Of a DNA stretch of 64,000 bases, positions 34,574 through 43,276 are shown one piece after another. Within the stretch, counting starts at the first letter, position 1, and every line of letters begins with the position of its first letter. Both the position numbers and the translations under genes were made by a program. The DNA is from JAAFHI01 sp039793685. Lineage in GTDB: Bacteria; Acidobacteriota; Blastocatellia; Chloracidobacteriales; Chloracidobacteriaceae. The stretch spans positions 62,001-126,000 of the forward strand of contig JBDRAL010000096.1 of assembly GCA_039793685.1 (NCBI GenBank), written 5' to 3'. The notes beneath the pieces are model-generated. The model searched no databases, was not told the origin of the DNA, and was given only the letters and a program-made list of their open reading frames with translations.

Positions 34574-35701
34574 TCAGCCGGCCAGTCTGATCGCGGTCGG
34601 CTCGTCCTTGGCTCCGGCAATCAGCCGGGTGACCTTCTTTTCCTGAGCGAGGAACGCCCGGTTCAACGCGGCGTTGCAGGCATTCCCCAGGGAGAGAGGC
34701 GTCGGATTGGCCTTGGCCAGTTCGTCCACCGCGTCACGCTCGAAGAGAGCCTCGGCGGAGCCGCCGACCAGGCCAAGGCGGTAGGTGACGTATTCCCACG
34801 CCGCCGGGGTCGCCCGCCCGGCTTTGGACCGAAACTCGGGCATGTCCACGACATCGAGGCGCGAGGCGATTTCGCGGAAGTTCACCCGTTCCAGCCGGTG
34901 CTTAAAATGCGGCTGGCCGAGAAGCAGCAGACCGAGCAGGCCCGAATACGATCCGGATTCCCATTCCCAAATCCGCTTGAGAGCGGACAGGGTGTGGTCG
35001 GGCAGCGTGTGGCAATCGTCGAACGCGAGCGCGACGCGCACATCGTCGCCGGCGAGGTCGGCCAGGTGCTGCACGAGCCGGGCCTGTCGCGCCATGGCGT
35101 TCATCGGAACAGCCTGATTCAACTGGGACAGGACGTAGGTGACAATTGAGGTCGGGGTGACCTTCGTCGGGTCGATGAACTCAGGCCAGAGCAGCCTGAG
35201 CTTCCCGTTGGACGCGGCGGATTCGGCCATCAACCGGCGCCGGAGCGTCGATTTGCCGCTTCCGGGGTCGCCCAGGATCGAGACGAACCCCTGATACCGG
35301 AGGGCATTCAGCGCGCGCTTGTAGACCTGGTCGAGCGCCTTGTTGGTGTAGGGTTCAATCCGCACCTGCGGGCGGAACGGGTCGCCGGACAGGCCGAAGT
35401 GGATTTGCGCCTCGGGTGAGAGGACGCTACGATTTGCAGGCATGGATTCAGTCTCCTTGCTCTCGCCACCCTGAAACGTGGCGAGGATGCGGGTTGAAAG
35501 TTTGGCGACGACCTTGGGAGAGGCCGTTCCATTCATCAGCGCGTGGACCGTTGATCGGGAGGCACCTTCAGCCGGGCCTCCCAATCGACGACAAATTTCG
35601 GAGATATTCACTCCCCGCCCCTGATGCTCTCGCGTCAGGAGGCGGGCAATTTTTTGGGCGTCCACCGTGGGCGCCGCGCTCTTGAGAGCAGCTTCAGCCA
35701 T
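34574..35701 (-). CDS. MuB-like transposition ATPase
   Basis: A 375-residue AAA+ ATPase with Walker A LGDPGSGKSTL and Walker B VALAFDDCH, and an N-terminal HTH segment (VNISEICRRLGG, RSTVHALMNG) as in MuB, where it binds DNA. In Mu the partner protein chooses target DNA and activates MuA. The ATG at 35701 has GGAGG upstream and overlaps the transposase stop by eight bases, so the two are translationally coupled. Confidence 0.9.
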   Translation of the reverse strand: MAEAALKSAAPTVDAQKIARLLTREHQGRGVNISEICRRLGGPAEGASRSTVHALMNGTASPKVVAKLSTRILATFQGGESKETESMPANRSVLSPEAQIHFGLSGDPFRPQVRIEPYTNKALDQVYKRALNALRYQGFVSILGDPGSGKSTLRRRLMAESAASNGKLRLLWPEFIDPTKVTPTSIVTYVLSQLNQAVPMNAMARQARLVQHLADLAGDDVRVALAFDDCHTLPDHTLSALKRIWEWESGSYSGLLGLLLLGQPHFKHRLERVNFREIASRLDVVDMPEFRSKAGRATPAAWEYVTYRLGLVGGSAEALFERDAVDELAKANPTPLSLGNACNAALNRAFLAQEKKVTRLIAGAKDEPTAIRLAG

Positions 35702-37499
35702 TGTTCCCTCCAACCGCCCGCAGCGGGCTGTTCTCGCGGGCTTCGAGTTTTTCGAGCAGTTCCTGCGTGGTGATGTGGTCGCGGCCCTGGAGCAGCCGCG
35801 TCACCCACGCTTTGAGTTCGGGTGAGATGGGGGCTTCGACGTGGCCTTCCTCGACCAGCCACAGGGCGGCCTCGACCGCCGTGGCCAGACGGCGACCGCC
35901 GTAAACGACATCCGACGCGCCAGCCGTCAGAGCCGACAGAAGCGCGGGATCGGTTTCGAGCTTGGGCTTGGGGAATCGAGGGGTTTTGGCGGCCACCGGG
36001 GCCTGAACGTCGCCGTCGAAACCGAGCGTCAACTCGGTTGCGCCGGTCTCCTTCATCTTTGCCTTGCGTTCCTTCGAGGCTGCCTCGATTCGTTTCAGAC
36101 TCTTTTGGCGGACGGTTTCCTCCGGGGCCTTGAACTGTCCGGCCGCGTCGGCGACCTGCTCAGTCTTCAGCACCTGAAACCGTTCGGTTTTGTCTGGGCT
36201 GAAGACCAGGAACCAGTCGAGTTCCACCGGGAAAAGCACGTCGATCTTGACGCCCAGGGTCGCCCAGTCGGTAAACGGACGCTTCCGGGGCAGTTGCCAC
36301 CGGGCGCCGGCATGCTCGATGGCACAGTCCGGATTGATCGGCTTGGTGAACCGATCCGCACGGAAGATCGCGTCCAGCGTCTTGTCCGGCGGTATCCGCA
36401 TCGTGTGCATCACCGAGTGCCACCGCTCCATCGGAGTCATCCCCGTTGTCCGGTGGACGCGCGTGTTGTAACGCTCGCACATCCACGCCGCGAACTTGTT
36501 CAGTTCCTCGATGGTCGGCTGCGGCGCCGACTTGGGCGTCGTGGTCAGCTTGTGTGCTATGAGACGTTCGAATTCCTCAACCCATTTGTGCGAACTCTCG
36601 ACCTTGCCGGTCGCCTTTGCGTTGTGCGCCGTGTGACGTTCCAAACGGAATCCACCGGAATCGGCAAACAACTGGTTGAGCAACTCGCCGGCGGCCTGCG
36701 TGCGCTCGCTGTAAATCGTGTTGTCCCGGTCCGAGTACAACATCCGAGGGACGCCCATTTCGCGAAATCCAGCGAGAAGAAACTCGATCATCTCCATCGA
36801 GGTCAGGGCGCGGATGGCGTAAAACCGGGTGAACTGACGACGCGAGAAATCGTCCTTCATCGTCAGTTTCCAGATCCTCTGGTGTTCCGGGTTGTCGTTG
36901 GGGTGGTTGCGGGAGTCTTCGAGTTTAATGATCCGGCGCGACCGAATGTCGAGGAACCAGGAGTACATTCCCGACCGGTCTTTCACTCCCGAAGCGTCAA
37001 TCTGGAACACTTCGCCGGGCGCTTTCGCTTCCCAGCGACGAAACGGCGTGAGATTCCGCCGCGCGGCCCCGCGGTCAAGGCCGTGGTCTCGAAGCAACCG
37101 CAGAAAGGTGGCGTCTGAAATTGAAATTTCGAAACCGTTCAGACGAGCCTGTTGCAACGCCAATTCAGGCTTGAAGTGGCGCTGGGCCACCAACTGGGCC
37201 GCGTAGAGCAATCCGGCATCACCGAACAAATCGGCCTGACGCTTGCCCTTGTCGGCGCGAGGTTTCCGCTGCGCACGGACCTCGCGCGAGACCGCGTAAA
37301 TCCGCGAAACGCTGACGCCGTAGTGAGCCGCCAGTCTCGCGGCTTCACTGGCGGCGTCCTCGCCCACCCGACCGGCCATCGCGTCACGAATTTCCCGCTG
37401 GGACAGTTCACCCAGTCGGACTCGCGACGTTGACCGCGATTGCCGGTCGTCTTCCTGATTGTCATCCCGACGATTTGGAAAAAAAGCGATTGCGTTCAT
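35694..37499 (-). CDS. MuA-like DDE transposase
   Basis: A 601-residue transposase with an N-terminal DNA-binding part, an rve/RNase-H-fold core and a Mu-type C-terminal beta barrel. The catalytic triad is probably D168 (FQIDASG), D257 (LYSDRDN) and E301 (GKVESSHK). It joins phage ends to new target DNA for both integration and replicative transposition, which explains the absence of an integrase. Its length is close to MuA (663) but lacks part of the N-terminal enhancer-binding region. Confidence 0.94.
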   Translation of the reverse strand: MNAIAFFPNRRDDNQEDDRQSRSTSRVRLGELSQREIRDAMAGRVGEDAASEAARLAAHYGVSVSRIYAVSREVRAQRKPRADKGKRQADLFGDAGLLYAAQLVAQRHFKPELALQQARLNGFEISISDATFLRLLRDHGLDRGAARRNLTPFRRWEAKAPGEVFQIDASGVKDRSGMYSWFLDIRSRRIIKLEDSRNHPNDNPEHQRIWKLTMKDDFSRRQFTRFYAIRALTSMEMIEFLLAGFREMGVPRMLYSDRDNTIYSERTQAAGELLNQLFADSGGFRLERHTAHNAKATGKVESSHKWVEEFERLIAHKLTTTPKSAPQPTIEELNKFAAWMCERYNTRVHRTTGMTPMERWHSVMHTMRIPPDKTLDAIFRADRFTKPINPDCAIEHAGARWQLPRKRPFTDWATLGVKIDVLFPVELDWFLVFSPDKTERFQVLKTEQVADAAGQFKAPEETVRQKSLKRIEAASKERKAKMKETGATELTLGFDGDVQAPVAAKTPRFPKPKLETDPALLSALTAGASDVVYGGRRLATAVEAALWLVEEGHVEAPISPELKAWVTRLLQGRDHITTQELLEKLEARENSPLRAVGGNNG

Positions 37500-37553
37500 T
37501 GGGGTTCACCTGCTGGTTGAAGGTCGCGTCTCCCGGCGTCAGAACAGCGGGAT

Positions 37554-38426
37554 TCAACCCCGTTCCAAATCATCGTCGTCATCGAGGGCATCCGGGTTCA
37601 CCGCCACTCCTTCAAAGACGCCGGTGTCGACCGTCTGAGGCAGACGGCTGATGGCTGCTTTGAGCAGGTGCTCCAGTGTCCCACCGTGATGGGTCCAGAC
37701 ACGGCGCCGGTCTTTCACCGGGGCATCGTCATAGGCACGATTGAAATCGGTGATGACCGTGGCGAGCGCGATGGCGGCCATTTCGAGTTCGGTGCGTTGC
37801 ACCTTGTTGCGACCGGGCGTGCCCTTTTCCTCAAGCTCGTCGATGCGCTGGCGCAGATTCTTGACCTGCTCCTTCCCGGTCTCGATGGTCTGCTTGTCCT
37901 TGACCCGTTCCCGGTGGAGCGCCGAAATCGTCGCGAGCAGTTCGGCTTTGTCTTCGAGGGGGATCGTCTTGTCGCCGATGACGAACGCATCGCCATCGGG
38001 CGAGAGTGAGACGGAACCGGTGAGCAGCTTCCGTGCGTTCATCGGCACGCCCAGCACGTTCAGTGCGTCGTACAACTGATCGGATTCGGATTCGAGCAGC
38101 TTGATTCGATTCCAATACTCATGCCGGGTAATTCCGATTTCAGGGCCGTGGGTATCCAGAAACTGATCGACCGAGGTGCAGCCATAAGCGTCCAAATTCC
38201 TGCGGTCCGAGCAGAACAACTGGATGGCCCGCAACTTCTGGCTGTCAATCACGGCAGCGAACATCCGCTGAACAGCATTGATTCCCTTCAGTACGCCGAT
38301 ACGTTCAGCCGCGCGTTGTGTCTCCTGGTTGGCAATAGACGCTGAAAGATGAGTTTCAATCAGGGCCGCGCTTTTTTCCTTTTCTTCATTGACGAGCGTC
38401 AGCGCGTTGTTTTTGGGGCGTGCCAT
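37554..38426 (-). CDS. Phage early protein with coiled coil, unknown
   Basis: A 290-residue protein just upstream of the transposase gene. Residues about 165-205 form a coiled coil (DKQTIETGKEQVKNLRQRI) and the C-terminus is an acidic DDDDD tail. Its position suggests a role in transposition or replication control. No family recognised. Confidence 0.7.
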   Translation of the reverse strand: MARPKNNALTLVNEEKEKSAALIETHLSASIANQETQRAAERIGVLKGINAVQRMFAAVIDSQKLRAIQLFCSDRRNLDAYGCTSVDQFLDTHGPEIGITRHEYWNRIKLLESESDQLYDALNVLGVPMNARKLLTGSVSLSPDGDAFVIGDKTIPLEDKAELLATISALHRERVKDKQTIETGKEQVKNLRQRIDELEEKGTPGRNKVQRTELEMAAIALATVITDFNRAYDDAPVKDRRRVWTHHGGTLEHLLKAAISRLPQTVDTGVFEGVAVNPDALDDDDDLERG

Positions 38427-38435
38427 TTCGTCCTC

Positions 38436-38756
38436 CTAAATGTCGATGATGGTGGTTGTTTTGGTGCGGGGTTGTGAATCCAGCACCGAGAAAATGCGAT
38501 CACTGAAGCGCGCGGCGCGGGCACTCATTCGCCACATCCGCCGGTCCTGCACCGCGTAACCGGCGGCTTCGAGGGTGCGAAGCGCGCGGAAGGTGAAATT
38601 TTCGGCGAAACCCGTGGCCTGAACGATCTCTGTGAAGGTTGCGCGGGTGCCGGCGCTGGTGAGATCGTCGAGCACTTCCAGGACACGAAACACGTCGAGG
38701 ACGGCGGCAATGACGTACTTCTCGCGCGGGGCGATGGAGCGGGTCTTAGGAGGCAT
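38436..38756 (-). CDS. Winged-helix-like phage regulator
   Basis: A 106-residue protein with a winged HTH pattern (TFTEIVQATGFAENFTFRAL, then RTLEAAGYAVQDRR). The ATG at 38756 follows GGAGG and overlaps the upstream gene. Probably an early regulator; target unknown. Confidence 0.65.
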   Translation of the reverse strand: MPPKTRSIAPREKYVIAAVLDVFRVLEVLDDLTSAGTRATFTEIVQATGFAENFTFRALRTLEAAGYAVQDRRMWRMSARAARFSDRIFSVLDSQPRTKTTTIIDI

Positions 38757-39177
38757 CGGATTGCACCTCCAGCGAGAAATCCAGAGCGAGTTGCCCGGCG
38801 TAGTTCGGCCAGTGACGCCGCGCCAGCTTGTAGGCGGTCGCGAAGGTTGTCCGCGCCTGGCTGAGATACTGCTGATGCCAGTCCTGGAACTCTTCGAGGG
38901 TGTGCATCCAGAAGTAACCGGCGGGCGTGTGGCGACGGCTCCCGATGGGCAGCAGGAACACATCCCGCAACTCCTGCACTGACGCCTTGACGGTTCTTTC
39001 GTCCATCCCGTACCGCTCCCGGAGGACTTCGAGCGGAAGCGGCCGCTCGCCCAAGGCGCGTGACAAGTCATCGGCAATCAGGCGGAGCGTGCCGATCAGG
39101 GGAAGAAATTGCGCGGTCTCGTTGATGAGCCGTTGCGCTCTTTCCTGTGGCGTATCAAACAGGCCCGGTGTCGTCAT
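38746..39177 (-). CDS. Phage early protein, unknown
   Basis: A 143-residue protein with a possible HTH in the middle (LRERYGMDERTVKASVQEL). The start overlaps the GemA-like stop as ATGA. No recognised family. Confidence 0.65.
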   Translation of the reverse strand: MTTPGLFDTPQERAQRLINETAQFLPLIGTLRLIADDLSRALGERPLPLEVLRERYGMDERTVKASVQELRDVFLLPIGSRRHTPAGYFWMHTLEEFQDWHQQYLSQARTTFATAYKLARRHWPNYAGQLALDFSLEVQSDAS

Positions 39178-39659
39178 GCCGCCCACAATCCTTCCCGGCG
39201 ATTCATCGCCTTCAGGGCCTCAATGATGATCGTGGCCTCGGTGGTGGTGGTCGGGGCGTCCTTCTTGATGCACCGCTTGCAGAACGCCTTCAACGCTTCG
39301 GGTTTGCCGCGCATCTGCTCGCGCTGGCTGGCCAGTTCAGCAATCAAGTCCAATTGCGATTTGATGTCCGGATTTCCGCCCTTTCGGACGGCGCGCTTGA
39401 TTTCGGCCTTTGCGCGTTGGCGATGCAGTTCACGCGACGCGAACGGCACGCCACCGAGTTTCACCATTACGCCGTTGGCTTCACTGAACGACAGATCGGA
39501 GATGCCCGTGTGCTGGAAATCCACGGTTCGACCCGTAACGGCTTCGACCGCTGAACGAATCGTTTCGTCGTCGAGGCCATTGCGTTTCGCCAATCCGAAG
39601 ATGGCGCGACGCTGGGAATCGGTGATTTTCTGGCCCTTGCGGGGTTGTACCAGTTTCAT
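39174..39659 (-). CDS. GemA-like (DUF1018) regulatory protein
   Basis: A 161-residue protein resembling Mu GemA: N-terminal KGQKITDSQRRAIFGLAKRN and SDLSFSEANGVMVKLGG, both typical of the group. In Mu, GemA alters host gene expression and DNA supercoiling. Start and stop overlap neighbours on both sides (ATGA). Confidence 0.72.
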   Translation of the reverse strand: MKLVQPRKGQKITDSQRRAIFGLAKRNGLDDETIRSAVEAVTGRTVDFQHTGISDLSFSEANGVMVKLGGVPFASRELHRQRAKAEIKRAVRKGGNPDIKSQLDLIAELASQREQMRGKPEALKAFCKRCIKKDAPTTTTEATIIIEALKAMNRREGLWAA

Positions 39660-39874
39660 TCTTCGGCGCTCCCTTCGTTGGTGTAGAGGGCGCGGCAACT
39701 CTTGATGTCACGCGCCAGCTTTTGCAGTTCCAGTTCGACGACCCAGATGCTGTAGCCGTCGCGAATGAGGACGGCACAATCGTGGGCCGATTGCTCAATC
39801 AGCCGGGAGATGGTCTGGCGTGCTTCGTGAGCGTTCTTGAAGCGCGCTTCGAGTTCAGGCGACACCAAGGGCAT
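39656..39874 (-). CDS. Small phage early protein, unknown
   Basis: A 72-residue acidic helical protein. It is kept because it is coupled to the next gene through an ATGA overlap and fits the tight operon. Confidence 0.55.
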   Translation of the reverse strand: MPLVSPELEARFKNAHEARQTISRLIEQSAHDCAVLIRDGYSIWVVELELQKLARDIKSCRALYTNEGSAEE

Positions 39875-39889
39875 CGGGCACGTCCTTTC

Positions 39890-40411
39890 TCAGGAAACCG
39901 CCTTGAGGGCGGGACGGCGGTCTTCAGAGGCTTCGAGGGAGGCAAGCAGATCCTCGAATTTGTGCTGGGCTTCGAGCCATTCCTGGAACAATTCCTCGGA
40001 GGAAGCCTGACGGGAGAGCGCGCTGAAAACGTCTGCCTGTTCGCGGAAGAAGTCGCTGATCTTCGTCTCGATCTCGCGGCGAGTTGGAGCGAAGGCTTGA
40101 CGCTGGCGATCCTTGTGGGCGACCAGCTTGCGCTGATACCGACGCACGAACAGTTCGGCGAAGACGGGGCAATAGAGCAGCCAGAAATCGAAAATGGCGT
40201 CGGTGAAGTCCACCGGGTTGCGGTAGCCGCTCGCTCCGGGGCGGTCGGCGGTCGGCGCGGGGCGCAGCCACTTCTCGACGTAGCTGGTAGACACGTCGAG
40301 CATTTCGGCGAGCCGGGTCATCGGCGAACGAAGCGCGGCACGAGCCGATTTGCTCCGAAGGCTGGCGTGCAGGAAGCGGTATCCGGGAGTGGCTTTTTTC
40401 ACGCCGCACAT
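39890..40411 (-). CDS. Phage early protein, unknown
   Basis: A 173-residue, Arg-rich protein with an HTH-like segment (MTRLAEMLDVSTSYVEKWL) in the first third, followed by long helices. Likely binds DNA. It overlaps the previous gene by 13 bases. Confidence 0.65.
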   Translation of the reverse strand: MCGVKKATPGYRFLHASLRSKSARAALRSPMTRLAEMLDVSTSYVEKWLRPAPTADRPGASGYRNPVDFTDAIFDFWLLYCPVFAELFVRRYQRKLVAHKDRQRQAFAPTRREIETKISDFFREQADVFSALSRQASSEELFQEWLEAQHKFEDLLASLEASEDRRPALKAVS

Positions 40412-40662
40412 CCTGTCAACGGTGCAACGGCCGGGCCAAATTTGGCGAGGGCCTCTGCAAGAGAGAAACAGGCTTCGACAAGCTCCTGGGTGGCTTCGGA
40501 ATTGGTGAAGGCTTCAAAATTTGAGATCAGTTGATCGCCAGTCCGAAGAGCAAAATCGATTGACTGAGCCTCAGTCCTCAAATCAGAAGTTTCGAAAATC
40601 AGGCTGCACGGCTGGGCGTCCGAATCTTTTTCATGGACGGCAAGCAGAATCGTGAATGGCAT
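40399..40662 (-). CDS. Phage early protein, unknown
   Basis: An 87-residue acidic protein with no known motif, in the same operon with overlapping ends. Confidence 0.55.
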   Translation of the reverse strand: MPFTILLAVHEKDSDAQPCSLIFETSDLRTEAQSIDFALRTGDQLISNFEAFTNSEATQELVEACFSLAEALAKFGPAVAPLTGCAA

Positions 40663-40698
40663 TTGGGGTCCTCCTGGTTACTTACCTGGGAAAAAAGT

Positions 40699-40920
40699 TC
40701 AGGCGGCGTTCTGCGGGAACGTTTCGCAGTTCGCAGCGGTGGTGGTGCGGATAGCTTTGCGGCGTGGAGTGGTCCGTCGCGGTCCGGTACCCGCCTCTTT
40801 TGAAAGGTCTTCGAGGGTGCGGGTCATCGAGTCCGAAACGCATTGCGGGCATTCATCGAACCGCGTGGCGAGATTCGAATCGCAAACCGGACAGATTCGG
40901 ATGAAAAGGAGGTTGCTCAT
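40699..40920 (-). CDS. Small zinc-finger-like phage protein
   Basis: A 73-residue protein with CPVC and CPQC spaced 16 residues apart, a zinc-ribbon pattern, and a basic C-terminal tail. GGGAGA precedes the ATG at 40920. Confidence 0.6.
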   Translation of the reverse strand: MSNLLFIRICPVCDSNLATRFDECPQCVSDSMTRTLEDLSKEAGTGPRRTTPRRKAIRTTTAANCETFPQNAA

Positions 40921-40982
40921 CGTTAAGTCTCCCGAGGTTGGCGAGGCGCGGTCGAAACCACGCCCCACCGGGGTTGAAGGAA

Positions 40983-41588
40983 TTACTCGAAGTGAACCGT
41001 GGAGGTGTCCGGCGCGGGGCTGTCCGGCGCGGGAATATCCACCGAGGTTTCGACCGGAGACGGCGAATCGACGGGCGCGGTCTCAACAGGCGGGGCCGGT
41101 TCGACCGTGGCATGGGTTTCGGGGAATTCGAGGGTGTCGGGGGCGACTTCAACCGGCGCGGCGTCCGGCTCGGGTTCGGCAACCGGCGGGGTATCGGGAG
41201 CGGAAGGTGTGGGTTCGGGAACCGGGACCGGCTCGGCGATTTCGGTATAGGCGAAAGTGATGGCGGCCACGCCGACCGGGTCGCCGGGAACGATGCCCGC
41301 CGGAGCGGTGTTGCCGGAAGCGAGAATGCTTCCATCCCGCCCATAGAGGATTCCCCGGAGATAGCCAGGGCGGACCGTTCCATCCGGGTACGGAATGCCG
41401 ATCTTGACCCGAAACACGAGCGCGTCGTCGGTCGGAAAAACTTCCGCGAATTCGGGGTCGGTGGCGATCAGTTCGAAGCGTTCGCCGTCCTGAAGACCGC
41501 GCGCGCCGGCGAAGTTGCCCTCGCTGTCGAGGGTGTTGATCTTGAACGAATAGAGACGATCAGGCGAATCCGCCTTGATGAGTTCCAT
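40983..41588 (-). CDS. Phage protein with long Pro/Ala-rich acidic tail
   Basis: A 201-residue protein: a folded first half of about 110 residues and a second half composed of Pro, Ala, Val, Glu and Asp, likely unstructured. AGGAG 8 bases before the ATG at 41588 favours this start, but the same frame is open up to 41684 with its own AAAGGA site, so a 233-residue form starting with a hydrophobic helix is possible. Function unknown. Confidence 0.6.
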   Translation of the reverse strand: MELIKADSPDRLYSFKINTLDSEGNFAGARGLQDGERFELIATDPEFAEVFPTDDALVFRVKIGIPYPDGTVRPGYLRGILYGRDGSILASGNTAPAGIVPGDPVGVAAITFAYTEIAEPVPVPEPTPSAPDTPPVAEPEPDAAPVEVAPDTLEFPETHATVEPAPPVETAPVDSPSPVETSVDIPAPDSPAPDTSTVHFE

Positions 41589-41789
41589 GTGATTGACTCC
41601 TAAAGTTGGGACTGGGGGTTGGGGGTCGAGCGCGTCCGCGAGTTCGCGCAGGAAAAGGGCGAAGGTTTCGAGGAAGGTCATCAAAAAATCCTTTCGGCCT
41701 TCGGTTGTGACCGTTTTCAGGCAACACGAATCCCGACCGGGCAGTTGCCCGCTTTGCGGATTCGGTGTGAAAGGGTCCGGGGTGAGGGG

Positions 41790-41996
41790 TCAGGCGGCCT
41801 TGCGCTGGGCGTAGTAGTCGTTCAGTCGCTGAACGCAGGCGGCGTATTCGTTGTGGGCGGTGACGACGGCGCGGTAACGCTCGGGATGGGTTGCCGCCAA
41901 GTTCTCGTACGGCACGCTATTCCAGGCTTCCCGTAAACGGTTGGAGGCGTCAACGCAGTCGTCCAGGAGTTGGGCTTCGATCTGGGTGTAGTTCAT
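41790..41996 (-). CDS. Small phage early protein, unknown
   Basis: A 68-residue helical protein, second in the early operon, with no recognised motif. Confidence 0.55.
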   Translation of the reverse strand: MNYTQIEAQLLDDCVDASNRLREAWNSVPYENLAATHPERYRAVVTAHNEYAACVQRLNDYYAQRKAA

Positions 41997-42018
41997 CGAA
42001 CACCTTTCGCCTTCTCAA

Positions 42019-42219
42019 TCAGGCAGCAACGGGGTCTTCTGCTTCGATCTTCGGTTGTTCCAGGAGGAACTCGAAAATCCTCTTCCGCAGGCTTTTGAGG
42101 TCCTGGTGATTGTTCACAGCCCGCGAGACGCTGACCTCGGTCACTTCAAATTGAGCGGCTAGTCGCCGATTGGTGAAGCCGGTTTCAAGTTGCAGTTTTT
42201 TGATTCGGACGTTTGTCAT
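42019..42219 (-). CDS. Ner/Cro-like early regulator
   Basis: A 66-residue protein with a helix-turn-helix in RRLAAQFEVTEVSVSRAVNN. It is the first leftward gene and divergent from the repressor, the place of ner in Mu and cro in lambda, and would down-regulate the early or repressor promoter during lytic growth. Confidence 0.78.
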   Translation of the reverse strand: MTNVRIKKLQLETGFTNRRLAAQFEVTEVSVSRAVNNHQDLKSLRKRIFEFLLEQPKIEAEDPVAA

Positions 42220-42233
42220 GGTATTTTTGGCCT

Positions 42234-42283
42234 TCGCGTTAAGCTGATAACGTTAAGATAATGGTGTCTCCTTAAGAGGTCAA
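42234..42283. promoter_or_regulatory. Early leftward promoter with overlapping operators
   Basis: On the minus strand TTGACC (42283-42278) and TATCTT (42260-42255) are 17 bases apart. CGTTAAG occurs at 42237 and again at 42251, CCTTAAG at 42270, and CGTTA-N6-TAACG at 42237-42252 forms an inverted repeat that covers the -10 and start region. GATAAT at 42257-42262 may serve as the -10 of the repressor. This is a switch that the repressor and the Ner-like protein could both bind. Confidence 0.6.
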
Positions 42284-42291
42284 GGAAAATT

Positions 42292-43176
42292 TTGGCAACT
42301 CCATCAAACTTTCTGGAAAGATGTATGGCGGCACTAAATGCCCCAAATGCTTCTGCTGTTGCTCGTACTTTAAATCTCACGCCTGCATCAGTGGGAGCTT
42401 GGGCTAATGAGTCAATACCAAAAAAAGACACTCTTCTTCGAATCAGCCATCTTTCAGGCGTCTCCTTACATTGGCTACTGACTGGTGAAGGGCAAATGTT
42501 TGTCCAAAAAGAGGAAGAAGAAAAAAAAGAGGAAACTCTGGACAAAGATATTGCGAGGCTGGTTCCCTACGCTAAAATCATCCCACCTGACACACCACCA
42601 GAGAACACACTTATTGCTGACCTTCATTCGCGTGTTATCGACAAGATACGGCGTGAAGCTGAAAAGGTCGGGAAACCATTAGAAGATTTTGCGGCGGATT
42701 TAGTGACCGATGGTTTGATCAAACGAGGGATTTACACAGACCAGCCCGGTCCAAGCATTGGTTTCAGGTTTATTGATTTTGACGAAGAGTTTGTCGCGAT
42801 ACCTGTGTGGGGAAAGATTGCAGCCGGTAAGCCGCTTTTCATAAATCCGGACAGTGAGGAGTGGGTCCATGTGCCCGGCGACTACGTCAAAACGTGGGGC
42901 AAGAAGGTTTTTGCTCTGATTGTTGATGGGGACAGCATGAATGGTGACGGGATTTTTGATGGTGATATCATCGTCTGCGTCAACACCTTGGACATCACCG
43001 AAGGCAAGATGGTGGTGGCGGTAATTGATGGGGACGGCGCGGCCATGAAGCGTTGGTTCAAACGCAGGGGACTAATTGTTCTGGAATCCTCAAACCCTCG
43101 ATATGGCGAACAAACCTATGAACCCGAACGGGTCGAGATAAAGGGGCTGGTTGTCGGAATGCATCGACGTTTTTGA
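42292..43176 (+). CDS. LexA/CI-type phage repressor (S24 peptidase)
   Basis: A 294-residue lysogeny repressor. Residues about 1-65 form an HTH (SAVARTLNLTPASVGAWANE). The C-terminal S24 domain has a probable A-G cleavage site (KIAAGKP, near 178), the catalytic serine in DGDSMNGDG near 215 and the lysine in AAMKRW near 253. Such repressors cut themselves when RecA is activated, so the prophage is probably induced by DNA damage. The start is TTG at 42292 with AAGGA in front. Unlike in Mu, where the repressor is not a LexA-type peptidase. Confidence 0.93.
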   Translation: MATPSNFLERCMAALNAPNASAVARTLNLTPASVGAWANESIPKKDTLLRISHLSGVSLHWLLTGEGQMFVQKEEEEKKEETLDKDIARLVPYAKIIPPDTPPENTLIADLHSRVIDKIRREAEKVGKPLEDFAADLVTDGLIKRGIYTDQPGPSIGFRFIDFDEEFVAIPVWGKIAAGKPLFINPDSEEWVHVPGDYVKTWGKKVFALIVDGDSMNGDGIFDGDIIVCVNTLDITEGKMVVAVIDGDGAAMKRWFKRRGLIVLESSNPRYGEQTYEPERVEIKGLVVGMHRRF

Positions 43177-43181
43177 CCTTT

Positions 43182-43258
43182 CGACTCCGCGCGCGGAGTC
43201 GCGAAAGCTAATAAGTCCTTTATTTTCACTATAGGTTGACTCCGCCTGCGGAGTCGAA
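43182..43258. promoter_or_regulatory. Paired hairpins between repressor and cargo genes
   Basis: A perfect 20-base palindrome CGACTCCGCG/CGCGGAGTCG at 43182-43201 and a second hairpin GACTCCGC/GCGGAGTC at 43238-43255 use the same stem and flank 36 AT-rich bases. The first may terminate the repressor transcript and the AT-rich stretch may hold a promoter for the cargo genes. Confidence 0.55.
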
Positions 43259-43276
43259 ACCTCTTTTGGAGGCGTT

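Noticed and set aside
35841..37118. Open frame of about 425 codons on the plus strand
   Set aside because: Antisense to the MuA-like transposase with its catalytic residues.
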